A DNA stretch of 17,946 nucleotides, taken from NCBI GenBank assembly GCA_002332615.1, contig DDAL01000006.1, positions 1 to 17,946 of the forward strand, in the 5' to 3' direction. This document shows positions 1 to 7,818 of the stretch, one piece after another. Position 1 is the stretch's first letter. The number at the start of each line of letters is the position of its first letter. The notes under the pieces are model-generated. The model was given only the letters and a program-made list of their open reading frames with translations. It had not been told where the DNA came from and did no database searches. Source of the stretch: Sphingobacteriaceae bacterium UBA2059. Lineage in GTDB: Bacteria; Bacteroidota; Bacteroidia; Sphingobacteriales; Sphingobacteriaceae. The translations under genes and the position numbers were made by a program.

Positions 1-1
1 T

Positions 2-1474
2 AATGTACTTGATGCGCCACGTAGCTTCTCTTGGGTAGATACAAAGCCCAATACGCTTGGGTGGATTGAACCACTTGATGGAGGCCTTATCAAAAAAGAA
101 GTAAAAGATCATGACGCCTATGTGGTGCTTTCAGCTCCTTTTACCAGCTCACCTTCTACTATTGCAAAAACTGCCATGCGCATGTATGAGGCGAGTTTCA
201 TCAACCAAAACTTAGCGCTTATAACACAGGGATCTTATGCAAACCAACGGTTGGTATGGCAACTGCTTGATCTTAAGACCAACAAGCTTAAAACCCTAAG
301 TGACAGAAGTAGCAATGATGCCTATGCTGACCCTGGTACTCCGTTCACTGTTAAAAACGAATATGGACGTAGCGTGCCTATAATTTATCAGAACACTAAA
401 TTCATCATGCGCAACTCAGGCGCCTCGCCAAAAGGTGACTATCCTTACATAAGTTCTTTTGACTTTAATACCTTAAAAACAGAAAAACTATGGCAAAGCC
501 AGGAGCCTTATTACGAAGTTCCGATGAAGCTGTTATCTCATAACAAAGGCCTTAATTTTATAACTTATAAACAAAGCGCTACGGAAGCCCCAAACCTGTA
601 TTTACTTTCTAATAGTGGCAAAAGCAGGAAAGCAATAACTAACTTTCCAGATCCTCAGCCCGAGTTAAGAAAGCTCGACAAAAAGAAAATAACCTATCAG
701 CGAGAAGACGGCGTACAGTTATCCGCAAACTTATATCTACCCAAAGACTATAATGAAAAAAAAGATGGCAAATTGCCTGTTGTAATAGTAGCCTACCCGA
801 TTGAATATAAAAGTGCCTCAGATGCCGCCCAAGTGCGTGGAAGTAAAAACACCTTTACTCTTACCAACTATGGAAGTTTCGTTCCTTTTGCTCTGATGGG
901 TTATGCGGTTATGGACAATACCGAATTCCCTATAGTCGGCGAAGGCAGTAAGTATCCTAACGACTCTTTTGTAGAACAGCTGGAAATGAATGCTCGCGCA
1001 GCCATAAATAAGGTTGCCTCTATGGGCATTGGCGACAGCACACGCGTGGGAGTAGCCGGCCATAGCTATGGGGCGTTCATGACTGCCAACCTTCTTGCTC
1101 ACACCAATTTGTTTAAAGCAGGGATAGCCAGGAGCGGTGCCTATAACCGCACACTTACCCCATTTGGCTTCCAGGGCGAGGAACGAACATACTGGCAGGC
1201 ACCAGAAGTATATAATCGCATGAGCCCTTTTGCTTATGCGCACAAAATCAAAACTCCCTTACTGCTGATACATGGCGAAGCTGACAACAATCCGGGAACC
1301 TTCCCTATTCAAAGTGAAAGGTTATATAATGCAATTAAAGGGCATGGCGGAACAGTACGCTTTGTTCAATTGCCCTATGAATCGCATGGCTATTCAGCCA
1401 AAGAAAATATTCTGCACCTTATGTGGGAAGAATACCAGTGGCTTGAAAAATATGTTAAGAGTAAGAGCGAATAA
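2..1474 (+). CDS. S9 family serine peptidase (prolyl oligopeptidase type), 5'-truncated by window edge
   Basis: The reading frame is open from base 2, so the true start lies outside the window. The GTG at 122 is internal and should not be taken as the start. The visible 490 codons cover the last part of a beta-propeller-like region and then the complete alpha/beta-hydrolase domain. The catalytic triad is readable: the nucleophile Ser in GHSYGAF (codon 1064-1066), Asp in HGEADNN (codon 1283-1285) and His in ESHGY (codon 1385-1387). Family members are exopeptidases or oligopeptidases that cleave short peptides, often in the periplasm. The layout resembles the glutamyl-endopeptidase-like branch (S9D), but I cannot separate subfamilies here. 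The gene converges on the PUL on the other strand and shares a terminator with it, so it is probably functionally unrelated to the PUL. Assignment to S9 is firm; substrate and localisation are unknown because the N-terminus is missing. Confidence 0.93.
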   Translation, partial: NVLDAPRSFSWVDTKPNTLGWIEPLDGGLIKKEVKDHDAYVVLSAPFTSSPSTIAKTAMRMYEASFINQNLALITQGSYANQRLVWQLLDLKTNKLKTLSDRSSNDAYADPGTPFTVKNEYGRSVPIIYQNTKFIMRNSGASPKGDYPYISSFDFNTLKTEKLWQSQEPYYEVPMKLLSHNKGLNFITYKQSATEAPNLYLLSNSGKSRKAITNFPDPQPELRKLDKKKITYQREDGVQLSANLYLPKDYNEKKDGKLPVVIVAYPIEYKSASDAAQVRGSKNTFTLTNYGSFVPFALMGYAVMDNTEFPIVGEGSKYPNDSFVEQLEMNARAAINKVASMGIGDSTRVGVAGHSYGAFMTANLLAHTNLFKAGIARSGAYNRTLTPFGFQGEERTYWQAPEVYNRMSPFAYAHKIKTPLLLIHGEADNNPGTFPIQSERLYNAIKGHGGTVRFVQLPYESHGYSAKENILHLMWEEYQWLEKYVKSKSE

Positions 1475-1493
1475 TCCTTTACTTAAATAAGGC

Positions 1494-1527
1494 GGCGGCT
1501 CATAGGCATAACGTGAGCCGCCTTTTA
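1494..1527 (+). terminator. Rho-independent terminator, probably bidirectional
   Basis: A perfect 9-bp GC-rich stem, GGCGGCTCA at 1494-1502 and TGAGCCGCC at 1514-1522, with an 11-nt loop, is followed by TTTT. It lies 20 bp after the peptidase stop codon. On the minus strand the same stem is followed by a weaker T-rich stretch (GCCTTATTT), so it may also stop the PUL transcript coming from the right, whose last gene ends at 1593. Confidence 0.85.
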
Positions 1528-1592
1528 GTTTCAAATGGAACACCTTTTATAGGACCTTTACCCTTGCCTTCGGCGATATTGAATCAATAAGA

Positions 1593-2915
1593 CTAATATT
1601 GAAATTTTTCCCAACCTTTTATTTGTACAGATTCGCAGGTCATGTTATAAGTGCCATTACCTGAAGAAACATACCTTCCGTTCGCACCGCGAAGAGAAAA
1701 AGTACCGTCTGCATTCGGAATCCAATTAAATTTTTCCCAGCTTCCTGGGCTTACCCTGTTACAAGTCATTGGTTTAACTCCGTTCTCTGAGGATACATAC
1801 ATGTTTATTGCTTTTAGATAAACTTTTCCGGTTCCGGCGGCTATTACTGAGAAATCTTCCCAAGAATCAGCAATTAATCTATTACATTTCATATTTGCGG
1901 TTCCATTATTGCTCGACACGAATTTATTATTGCTTCCTTTTAAATTAATGACTTGCCCAAGTGGTATCGATGCTATTCGCGGCTGGTCAGGTAAGCTTGC
2001 ATCGTTTAAAACAACTTTCACTGGATAGTGATCTGAAGGCAATTTACCATCGTAAGTGTCGGGAAGGATATCTACCTGATCTACCTGAAAGTGTGACGAA
2101 ACAAAGACATGATCGACTCTTTTATCTGACACCAAGAAAACGTCATACCCATTGTAAGTATGAGGCTTTGGTGCATAGGGATATTCATTAAGCGTGAAAG
2201 CGTCTTTAACTTTACCGGAATTATTAAGCGTATAATATTTGGAACTAAACTGATCGAAGTTAAAATCCGCAGATAAGGCAACAGGGTTAGCTCCTGCTAT
2301 TTCAGTGATCTTTGATAGTAATAAATTTACACTTTGAGTTTGAGCCTGAGAGCGCAAATCTAAATGAGTATTGAAATAGTAAAATGAAGTTCCTGTGGCT
2401 GTGTCGCTGATTTTTGCCCATGTGCATACTCTGGGATAAACGGCGTCCCAGCCGATACTACCAGCTACATTCGGAGTTTCAGAGAGCCAAAAATTACCGC
2501 TACTCAAAATGCTGAACTTGCTTTTTTTATAGAAAATAGCTGCGTGCTCGCCAGTTCCATCACTGTTACGGCCCACTCCAACCCGGCCGTAATCGGGCAA
2601 AAGCGTTGCCATATCGGCCATTTGATGACTTTCCGCCTCCTGAACTCCGAAGACATCGAATTTATATGTCATGATAATATCTGCAATCATGTTTTTTCTT
2701 TCGGTCCATGTATGATCCGGCGCATCACCGGGAGTATCGGTACGGACATTATAAGTACCGAGCACGATAGTGGGCAAATTCTTTGCCTCTAGACCAGCTT
2801 TATTTTTCACCATTGCAAATGCTACATCATTTTTTGATCGATCGTCAATTTCCTTTTTGCAGGAAAAAAGTGCAGAACAAGCAAAAAATATCAGGAAAAT
2901 GAAACTTCTATTCAT
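1593..2915 (-). CDS. EEP-family (endonuclease/exonuclease/phosphatase) lipoprotein with C-terminal fascin-like beta-trefoil
   Basis: A 440-residue secreted hydrolase. Residues 1-19 form an SPII signal with lipobox LFSC, lipidated at Cys19. The next residues, KKEI, resemble the Bacteroidetes surface-export signal (X-K-D/E), which suggests outer-face display (inference). Residues about 48-305 are an EEP metal-dependent phosphoesterase domain with the usual active-site set: N56 (TYNVR), E93 (VQEAE), N182/H184/D186 (NTHLD), D217/N219 (ADFN, where most relatives have GDFN), D268-H269 and D295-H296 (PSDHYP). Residues 320-440 are three copies of an approximately 41-residue unit with YVSS/FVSS, NG and WEKF/WEDF motifs, typical of a fascin-like or CBM-like beta-trefoil that could bind sugar. 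It is the last gene of the operon, 61 bp after GH3, and a paralog of the EEP gene at 5564. EEP enzymes cut DNA, phosphoinositides or sphingomyelin; the gene context points to a glycan phosphoester instead. The exact substrate is unknown. Confidence 0.88.
   Translation of the reverse strand: MNRSFIFLIFFACSALFSCKKEIDDRSKNDVAFAMVKNKAGLEAKNLPTIVLGTYNVRTDTPGDAPDHTWTERKNMIADIIMTYKFDVFGVQEAESHQMADMATLLPDYGRVGVGRNSDGTGEHAAIFYKKSKFSILSSGNFWLSETPNVAGSIGWDAVYPRVCTWAKISDTATGTSFYYFNTHLDLRSQAQTQSVNLLLSKITEIAGANPVALSADFNFDQFSSKYYTLNNSGKVKDAFTLNEYPYAPKPHTYNGYDVFLVSDKRVDHVFVSSHFQVDQVDILPDTYDGKLPSDHYPVKVVLNDASLPDQPRIASIPLGQVINLKGSNNKFVSSNNGTANMKCNRLIADSWEDFSVIAAGTGKVYLKAINMYVSSENGVKPMTCNRVSPGSWEKFNWIPNADGTFSLRGANGRYVSSGNGTYNMTCESVQIKGWEKFQY
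1596..1958 (-). repeat. Three tandem beta-trefoil repeats encoded at the 3' end of the EEP lipoprotein
   Basis: Protein residues 320-361, 362-402 and 403-440 align as three units. Each has the order [FY]VSS-x-NG, then a Met/Cys-containing strand, then W-E-[DK]-F. The threefold period is what a beta-trefoil needs. Trefoils of the fascin/ricin-like type often bind carbohydrate, one site per unit. Confidence 0.8.
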
Positions 2916-2976
2916 AACGCATTAGTTTTTGGTTTATAAATTGGTTAATTACAATCGCTATTTTTCAATACATAAT

Positions 2977-5553
2977 CTATTGTTCGAGTCTTATACTTAT
3001 TGGTTTTTTATCATAAACACGTGCCTCTTTGTTAGCATATCCTTCATGTGAAAAAACTAGTACATCATTAATACGAGCTTTTATTTTATAATTTCCGTTG
3101 CTATCGGTTATCGTAAACAGATCCTCACCTTTTACTGAAACTTTTACTCCGGAAAGCCTCGTTGACTGCACATCCCTTACTGTGCCTAAAATTTGAGTCC
3201 TTTCTCCTTTAGGCAGATCCTCTTCGGACGAATCAGGTTCTTTAGTCTCTGCTTTTTCTTCACCTACTTTAACATTTTTTTTATAAATTATTACATCTGA
3301 TGCGGTCCCTATCTGAATTTCAAAATCACCTTCCTCAACTTTTCTCTCAAAGTTTTTATCGTATAAATACCAATCACTAACAGGAAAGGATAATGTAACG
3401 GTCTTTTTCTCGCTGGCTTTTAAGTTAACTTTCTGAAAAGCTTTTAATTGTTTTACAGGGGTTACTACAGAACTGTATACATCTCTCAAATATCCCTGTA
3501 CAACTTCTTTCCCCTCTCTGTTTCCAATATTTGTAATGTCGAGCTGAACAAATAGTGTATCGCCAGTTTTTAATTTGTCATTGGAAAATTTAAAATTTTC
3601 AATTTTGAACTTTGTATAACTGCCGCCAAACCCAAAAGACCACAATCCTCCCGGCGTTTCAAACACATAATCTCTTCCTGGCTTTTCATCACTTCCACCT
3701 TTCTTATAGTAACCTTTGTCTGAAGGAAAATAATTATAAAACACCGGAAGGTTACCTGTGCTTTTAGGAAATGAAACCGGCAACTTTCCGGACGGATTCA
3801 CTTTTCCAAATAAAACATCGGCAATAGCATTACCCTGTTGTTCTCCACCATACCATTGTACCAAGATTGCTGGGATATTATCTTTTATCCAAGGCATTGC
3901 AAATGGCCTGCCTGTTACCAATACAACAACAACGGGCTTGCCGGTTCCTTTAAGTGCTTTAATGAGTTCTTCCTGTACTCCGGTAAGATTTAAACTACTT
4001 AAATCGAACCCTTCGCCACTTGTCGAGTTTTCGTATTCGCGGGACAGGGAGGCACTTTGCGAGCCGGCAAAAACTACTATCGCATCGCTTTTTTTACTGA
4101 TTTTTATTGCCTCTTGAAATCCAGAAACGTCCTTCGAAGTTACGTCGCACCCTTTTGCATAACTAATACTGACCTTATCTCCAAGTAAATTGCGTAGGCC
4201 TTGCAAAGGGGTTACTCCGTCTTTATTACTTCTGCTCCAGGTATAATCCCCAAATTGTACCTGATCTGCATTTGGGCCTATTACAGCCAAAGATTTTAGT
4301 TTATTGATATCTAAGGGCAATATACCATCATTTTTTAAAAGCACTATTGATTCTTCTGCTATTTCTCTGGCTAACTTTACAGACTGAGGCGTATGTATGT
4401 ACCTTTCCAGTACTGTTGTGTCGGGGAGGGCATCCTCAAACAATCCTGAAGCGAACTTAGCATATAAAATATTGGATACTGCTGAGTCGATATATTTTAG
4501 GTCTATTTTATTCTGGCTTACCAGTTCCTCTAAATGGGCGTAATTTTTGCTTCCTGCCTCCAGATCAATGCCCGCTTCAACGGCTTGTCTTGCTGCATCA
4601 GCTCTTGAATTAGCAGTTCTATGAAAGCTGTTTAACATGGTTATGGACCCCCAATCAGAATACACATAACCTTTAAAACCCAAGTGTTTTCTTAATAAAT
4701 CAGTCATGATGGATACAGAACCAGTAACAGGTTCTCCGTCATAAGAACTGTAGCAGTTCATGATTGAAAGTGGCGCTATATCCTTTATTATCTTCTCGAA
4801 TGGCTGCAAATAAAGACTATACAATTGCCTTTTGCCACCTTCTACACTCGCAAGATTCAGGCCTCCTGTCGGAGTGCCGTGGGCGATGAAATGCTTCGGC
4901 GTTGGAATAATTTTCTCTTCGGTCAATGCTTTTACATATCCTATACCCATCTGGGAAACCAGAAAAGGATCTTCTCCATAAGTTTCCTCGACCCGCCCCC
5001 AGCGCAATTCTCTGGCCAAGTCCAAATCAGGGGAAAGGATTTGTTTCACTCCCATTGCCTTGGTTTCCTTTGCAATATATTTTGCCATCTGATAAGTGAA
5101 AACCGGATTGAATGTTGCCGCTATAGCAATAGACTGGGGGTATATGGTACAACCATCCTGTACCGTGCCATGCATACCTTCCATCACAGGAATAACGGGT
5201 ATTCCAAGCCGGGTGTTTTCTTTCATGTATTTTTGAATATCATATATTGCTTTTGCGTATTCTTTTGAGGAATAAGGAAAAGCCTCCACGCAGCCGTAGC
5301 TCAAGCCTCCGGTAGACTGTTTTAGTTTTTCTAGATCAACTTTTTTATTGATGTCATAATCATTCTCATGGATATGACGCATTTGGGCGATCTTCTCCTT
5401 CAAAGTCATTCTGGCTAATAAATCTTTTACTCTTTCGTTTAAAAGTGCTTTTGGATTTTTATAAACAAATTGATCATTGTTCTGAGCCCAGGCAGTAAAA
5501 TTCATAAAAGTTATGACACTCACTGCTAAGAGATAGTTTTTTATAATATGCAT
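2977..5553 (-). CDS. Glycoside hydrolase family 3 (BglX-like) with C-terminal carboxypeptidase-regulatory-like domain
   Basis: An 858-residue exo-acting glycosidase, the only classical glycoside hydrolase of the locus. Residues 1-23 are an SPI signal (TAWAQ), so the enzyme is probably periplasmic. The TIM-barrel domain (about 30-370) has YGEDPF (192-197), the KHFIAHG motif (220-226) and the catalytic nucleophile Asp300 in YSDWGS. The alpha/beta sandwich (about 395-610) carries the likely acid/base Glu514 (SGEGFD), and a fibronectin-III-like domain covers about 645-762. An acidic, Lys-rich linker (763-785) leads to an added domain at 787-858 (ILGTVRDV...SGVKVSVKG...DSNGNYKIKA) that matches the carboxypeptidase-D regulatory-like fold normally found at the N-terminus of SusC proteins. 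Known GH3 activities include beta-glucosidase, beta-xylosidase and N-acetylglucosaminidase; the sequence alone does not choose. It lies 10 bp after the EEP gene at 5564-6475, in one operon. Confidence 0.93.
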   Translation of the reverse strand: MHIIKNYLLAVSVITFMNFTAWAQNNDQFVYKNPKALLNERVKDLLARMTLKEKIAQMRHIHENDYDINKKVDLEKLKQSTGGLSYGCVEAFPYSSKEYAKAIYDIQKYMKENTRLGIPVIPVMEGMHGTVQDGCTIYPQSIAIAATFNPVFTYQMAKYIAKETKAMGVKQILSPDLDLARELRWGRVEETYGEDPFLVSQMGIGYVKALTEEKIIPTPKHFIAHGTPTGGLNLASVEGGKRQLYSLYLQPFEKIIKDIAPLSIMNCYSSYDGEPVTGSVSIMTDLLRKHLGFKGYVYSDWGSITMLNSFHRTANSRADAARQAVEAGIDLEAGSKNYAHLEELVSQNKIDLKYIDSAVSNILYAKFASGLFEDALPDTTVLERYIHTPQSVKLAREIAEESIVLLKNDGILPLDINKLKSLAVIGPNADQVQFGDYTWSRSNKDGVTPLQGLRNLLGDKVSISYAKGCDVTSKDVSGFQEAIKISKKSDAIVVFAGSQSASLSREYENSTSGEGFDLSSLNLTGVQEELIKALKGTGKPVVVVLVTGRPFAMPWIKDNIPAILVQWYGGEQQGNAIADVLFGKVNPSGKLPVSFPKSTGNLPVFYNYFPSDKGYYKKGGSDEKPGRDYVFETPGGLWSFGFGGSYTKFKIENFKFSNDKLKTGDTLFVQLDITNIGNREGKEVVQGYLRDVYSSVVTPVKQLKAFQKVNLKASEKKTVTLSFPVSDWYLYDKNFERKVEEGDFEIQIGTASDVIIYKKNVKVGEEKAETKEPDSSEEDLPKGERTQILGTVRDVQSTRLSGVKVSVKGEDLFTITDSNGNYKIKARINDVLVFSHEGYANKEARVYDKKPISIRLEQ

Positions 5554-5563
5554 TTATTAATTT

Positions 5564-6475
5564 TTAATATTTAGTGTTTACAAATACAGGAAAATGATCA
5601 GAGGGAAGAGCCGGCTCCGCTTTGTACAACTGAACTTCACCAGGGAAATTGTCGGAAGGTGCTTTTATTTTTTCGGTGCTATTCCTGTATGAATCAGTTA
5701 ATACTGCGTATTTGAAAACTTTAAAATGTGAAGTTAGATAAACATGGTCTATTCTGCTATTTGTAATAGCTTTACTGTTAAAGGCATTAAAAGTTCCATT
5801 TAATTTATACCTAAAGGAAGAAGACACATATGCATCTTTCAGAATGTCAGATTCATTTAAAATCTTGTAGTTCTCGCTGTGCTGATCGAGGTTAAAATCA
5901 CCAGTTAAAATAACTGGTGATTTTCCCGCGATTTTTTTAATCATTTGCAGAATGAGCTTGGCGCTTTCTATCCTTGCGATTTGTCCTCTGTGATCAAAAT
6001 GAGTATTAAAGTGAAAAAGTTTTTTTCCAGACTTCTTGTCTTTCAACTCAACCCATGTACATATTCTTGGCAATGCTGCATCCCAGCCTTTATCAGGCAC
6101 ATGGATATTCTTTTCAGTCAGCCAAAACTGCCCTTCTTTAATTAATTTGAATCTATTCCGCTTGTAAAGTACTGCTGAGTACTCTCCTTTCTGATCTCCA
6201 TCATCCCTACCTTTTCCGACATAAGCGTATTCGGGCAGGCTATCCTGAAGATCTTTCATCTGGGAAGAAAAAGCTTCCTGAATTCCAAGCAAATCAAAAT
6301 CATGAAACTTTATCAATGCAGTGACAATACCTTTTCTATATTTCCAGGCATTGAGACCATCTTTTGGGTTGTCATTTTTAATGTTAAAGGTTCCGACGTT
6401 TAGCGTTTGTGCTTCAACGTTTGCGTTAAAACATAAAATGATAAGAGGATAAAAAAAGATCTTAAACAATTTCAT
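5564..6475 (-). CDS. Periplasmic EEP-family (endonuclease/exonuclease/phosphatase) hydrolase
   Basis: A 303-residue protein consisting only of a signal peptide (SPI, probable cleavage at VEA-Q, residue 22/23) and one EEP phosphoesterase domain. All metal and catalytic residues of the fold are visible: N31 (TFNIK), E67 (IQEAF), N157/H159/D161 (NTHFD), D193/N195 (TGDFN), D243-H244 and D293-H294 (PSDHFP). It shares the GWDAALPRICTW block with the trefoil-bearing EEP at 1593-2915, so the two are paralogs. This one lacks the lipid anchor and the trefoil and is probably soluble in the periplasm. Its ATG overlaps the stop codon of the IPT-NHL gene by one base (TAATG), indicating translational coupling. 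The reaction is probably hydrolysis of a phosphodiester or phosphomonoester on the imported substrate (inference from context). A nuclease role cannot be excluded from sequence. Confidence 0.9.
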   Translation of the reverse strand: MKLFKIFFYPLIILCFNANVEAQTLNVGTFNIKNDNPKDGLNAWKYRKGIVTALIKFHDFDLLGIQEAFSSQMKDLQDSLPEYAYVGKGRDDGDQKGEYSAVLYKRNRFKLIKEGQFWLTEKNIHVPDKGWDAALPRICTWVELKDKKSGKKLFHFNTHFDHRGQIARIESAKLILQMIKKIAGKSPVILTGDFNLDQHSENYKILNESDILKDAYVSSSFRYKLNGTFNAFNSKAITNSRIDHVYLTSHFKVFKYAVLTDSYRNSTEKIKAPSDNFPGEVQLYKAEPALPSDHFPVFVNTKY

Positions 6476-7791
6476 TAGTCTATCTTCCTTATTTTACGCA
6501 ACGTGTGATTATTATTATCTGCAACGAAAATTTCTCCTGCAGCATTTACATAAAGATCTACCGGACTGCTAAACTGTGCACCTCCATTAATACCGTCAGT
6601 ATAGCCAGAAGAACTTCCTACCAAAGTGGTGACTACTCCCTGCGGCGTCACTTTTCTTATTTTATGATTATTTAAATCAGCTACCAAGACATTTCCATCC
6701 TTATCTATAGCTATACCATATGGGTCTGCAAAACGCGCAACATCAGCCTTGCCATCTGCAAAGCCAGCAGTTCCTGCGCCAGCTAAAGTAGTTACAACAC
6801 CAGCTGGCGTTATTTTTCTAATACGTTGGTTCCCTCTGTCGGCTACAATTAGATTACCTTGTTTATCAAAATAGATACCTGAAGGTTGTCTTAACTGCGC
6901 AGCAGTACCTGTTCCATCTGCAAACGCTGCTGTTCCGTTTCCGGCTAAGGTGCTCACTGTACCAGTAGGGGTAATTTTTCGAATACGATGATTACTGTTA
7001 TCAGCAACGAAAATATTGCCTTGTGCGTCAACCGCTACATCAATTGGCTGATTGAACTTTGCTGTTGCGGCGGCTCCATCTGCAAAACCGGAAGCGGAAC
7101 CGGCAACGGTACTTACGATACCGTTGGTAGAAATTTTTCTGATCCTGTGGTTATCTCGATCTGCTACATAAATATTTCCAAGAGCATCGACAGCAGATTT
7201 CCATGGATTACTAAACCTGGCGTTTGCTGCGGGTCCATCCATATAACCTGCAACTCCTGTTCCGGCGATAGTAGTTACTTCACCTGAAGGAGAAACTTTT
7301 CTTATACTGTGGTTTCCTCTGTCTGTAATAATAAGATTTCCATGCAAATCTTCCACAACGCCTTCTAGGTTTTTAAACCTGGCATCAACACCTTTAGCAT
7401 TTACAAAACCTGCAGTTCCATTACCAGCAAAAGCAGTTACCATATATTCATCCGAAACCTCTACATAGGTAAACACAGGCCCTTTTATTTCATTATTTCC
7501 TACGGTAACTATTACATTGCCGGTAGTTGCATTTTTTGGGGAAACTACTTGTAAAGCGCCCTCTGACACTTCTAAAACAACGGCATCAACACCGTTAAAT
7601 TTAACCTTGTTGTTTTGGGCTATGTTACTAAAGTTCCTTCCGTAGATTGTTACAATAGTAGAACCTGTACCATTATTTGGCCAAAGGGAAAGAATAGATG
7701 GTTGAACATTGACAGGATTTTCTTTTTCCTTTTTACATGAGAAAGCACAGATTACTCCAATAATAAATAAGTATATGAATCTAATTTTCAT
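6475..7791 (-). CDS. IPT/TIG and NHL-repeat lipoprotein, probable surface glycan-binding protein
   Basis: A 438-residue lipoprotein. I chose the ATG at 7791 because it gives a standard SPII signal (MKIRFIYLF...AFSC, Cys19) and sits in an A-rich context. An upstream in-frame ATG at 7818, directly after the previous stop codon, would add nine residues and cannot be excluded. Cys19 is followed by KKEKE, close to the Bacteroidetes surface-export signal. Residues about 31-111 are an immunoglobulin-like IPT/TIG domain (PNNGTGSTIVTIYGRNF, then VKFNGVDA). Residues about 118-438 hold six NHL-type repeats with GNI[YF]VAD and NHRIRKI signatures, making a beta-propeller. No catalytic motif is visible. 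Its position downstream of SusCD, where SusE/SusF-like surface binding proteins usually sit, suggests a substrate-binding role (inference). Confidence 0.9.
   Translation of the reverse strand: MKIRFIYLFIIGVICAFSCKKEKENPVNVQPSILSLWPNNGTGSTIVTIYGRNFSNIAQNNKVKFNGVDAVVLEVSEGALQVVSPKNATTGNVIVTVGNNEIKGPVFTYVEVSDEYMVTAFAGNGTAGFVNAKGVDARFKNLEGVVEDLHGNLIITDRGNHSIRKVSPSGEVTTIAGTGVAGYMDGPAANARFSNPWKSAVDALGNIYVADRDNHRIRKISTNGIVSTVAGSASGFADGAAATAKFNQPIDVAVDAQGNIFVADNSNHRIRKITPTGTVSTLAGNGTAAFADGTGTAAQLRQPSGIYFDKQGNLIVADRGNQRIRKITPAGVVTTLAGAGTAGFADGKADVARFADPYGIAIDKDGNVLVADLNNHKIRKVTPQGVVTTLVGSSSGYTDGINGGAQFSSPVDLYVNAAGEIFVADNNNHTLRKIRKID
6478..7440 (-). repeat. Six tandem NHL-type repeats (beta-propeller)
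   Basis: The encoded protein repeats a unit of about 53 residues six times: an AGxGxAGFxDG turn, an F/L-x-x-P segment, then D-x-x-GN-[IL]-x-[VI]-[AT]-D and N-H-x-[IL]-R-K-[IV]. The period is longer than the usual NHL repeat of about 40-44 residues because of the glycine-rich insert. The repeats are diverged at DNA level, so expansion is not recent. Confidence 0.85.
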
Positions 7792-7818
7792 CGTTTTAAA
7801 TTTTTTATTTAAAAACAT

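Noticed and set aside
818..1243. 141-codon minus-strand ORF opposite the S9 peptidase
   Set aside because: Shadow of the catalytic domain on the + strand; it covers the GHSYGAF motif.
3758..4117. 119-codon + strand ORF inside the GH3 gene
   Set aside because: Fully antisense to the conserved GH3 sandwich domain, which is clearly the coding strand.
1593..6475. EEP proteins as anti-phage or DNA-scavenging nucleases
   Set aside because: Possible from the fold alone, but the secretion signals, PUL operon, trefoil and partner phosphodiester glycosidases favour a glycan-phosphate substrate.
6478..7440. Tandem DNA repeat or CRISPR-like array
   Set aside because: The periodicity is protein-level NHL repeats in an open frame; the DNA units are diverged and have no repeat-spacer structure.
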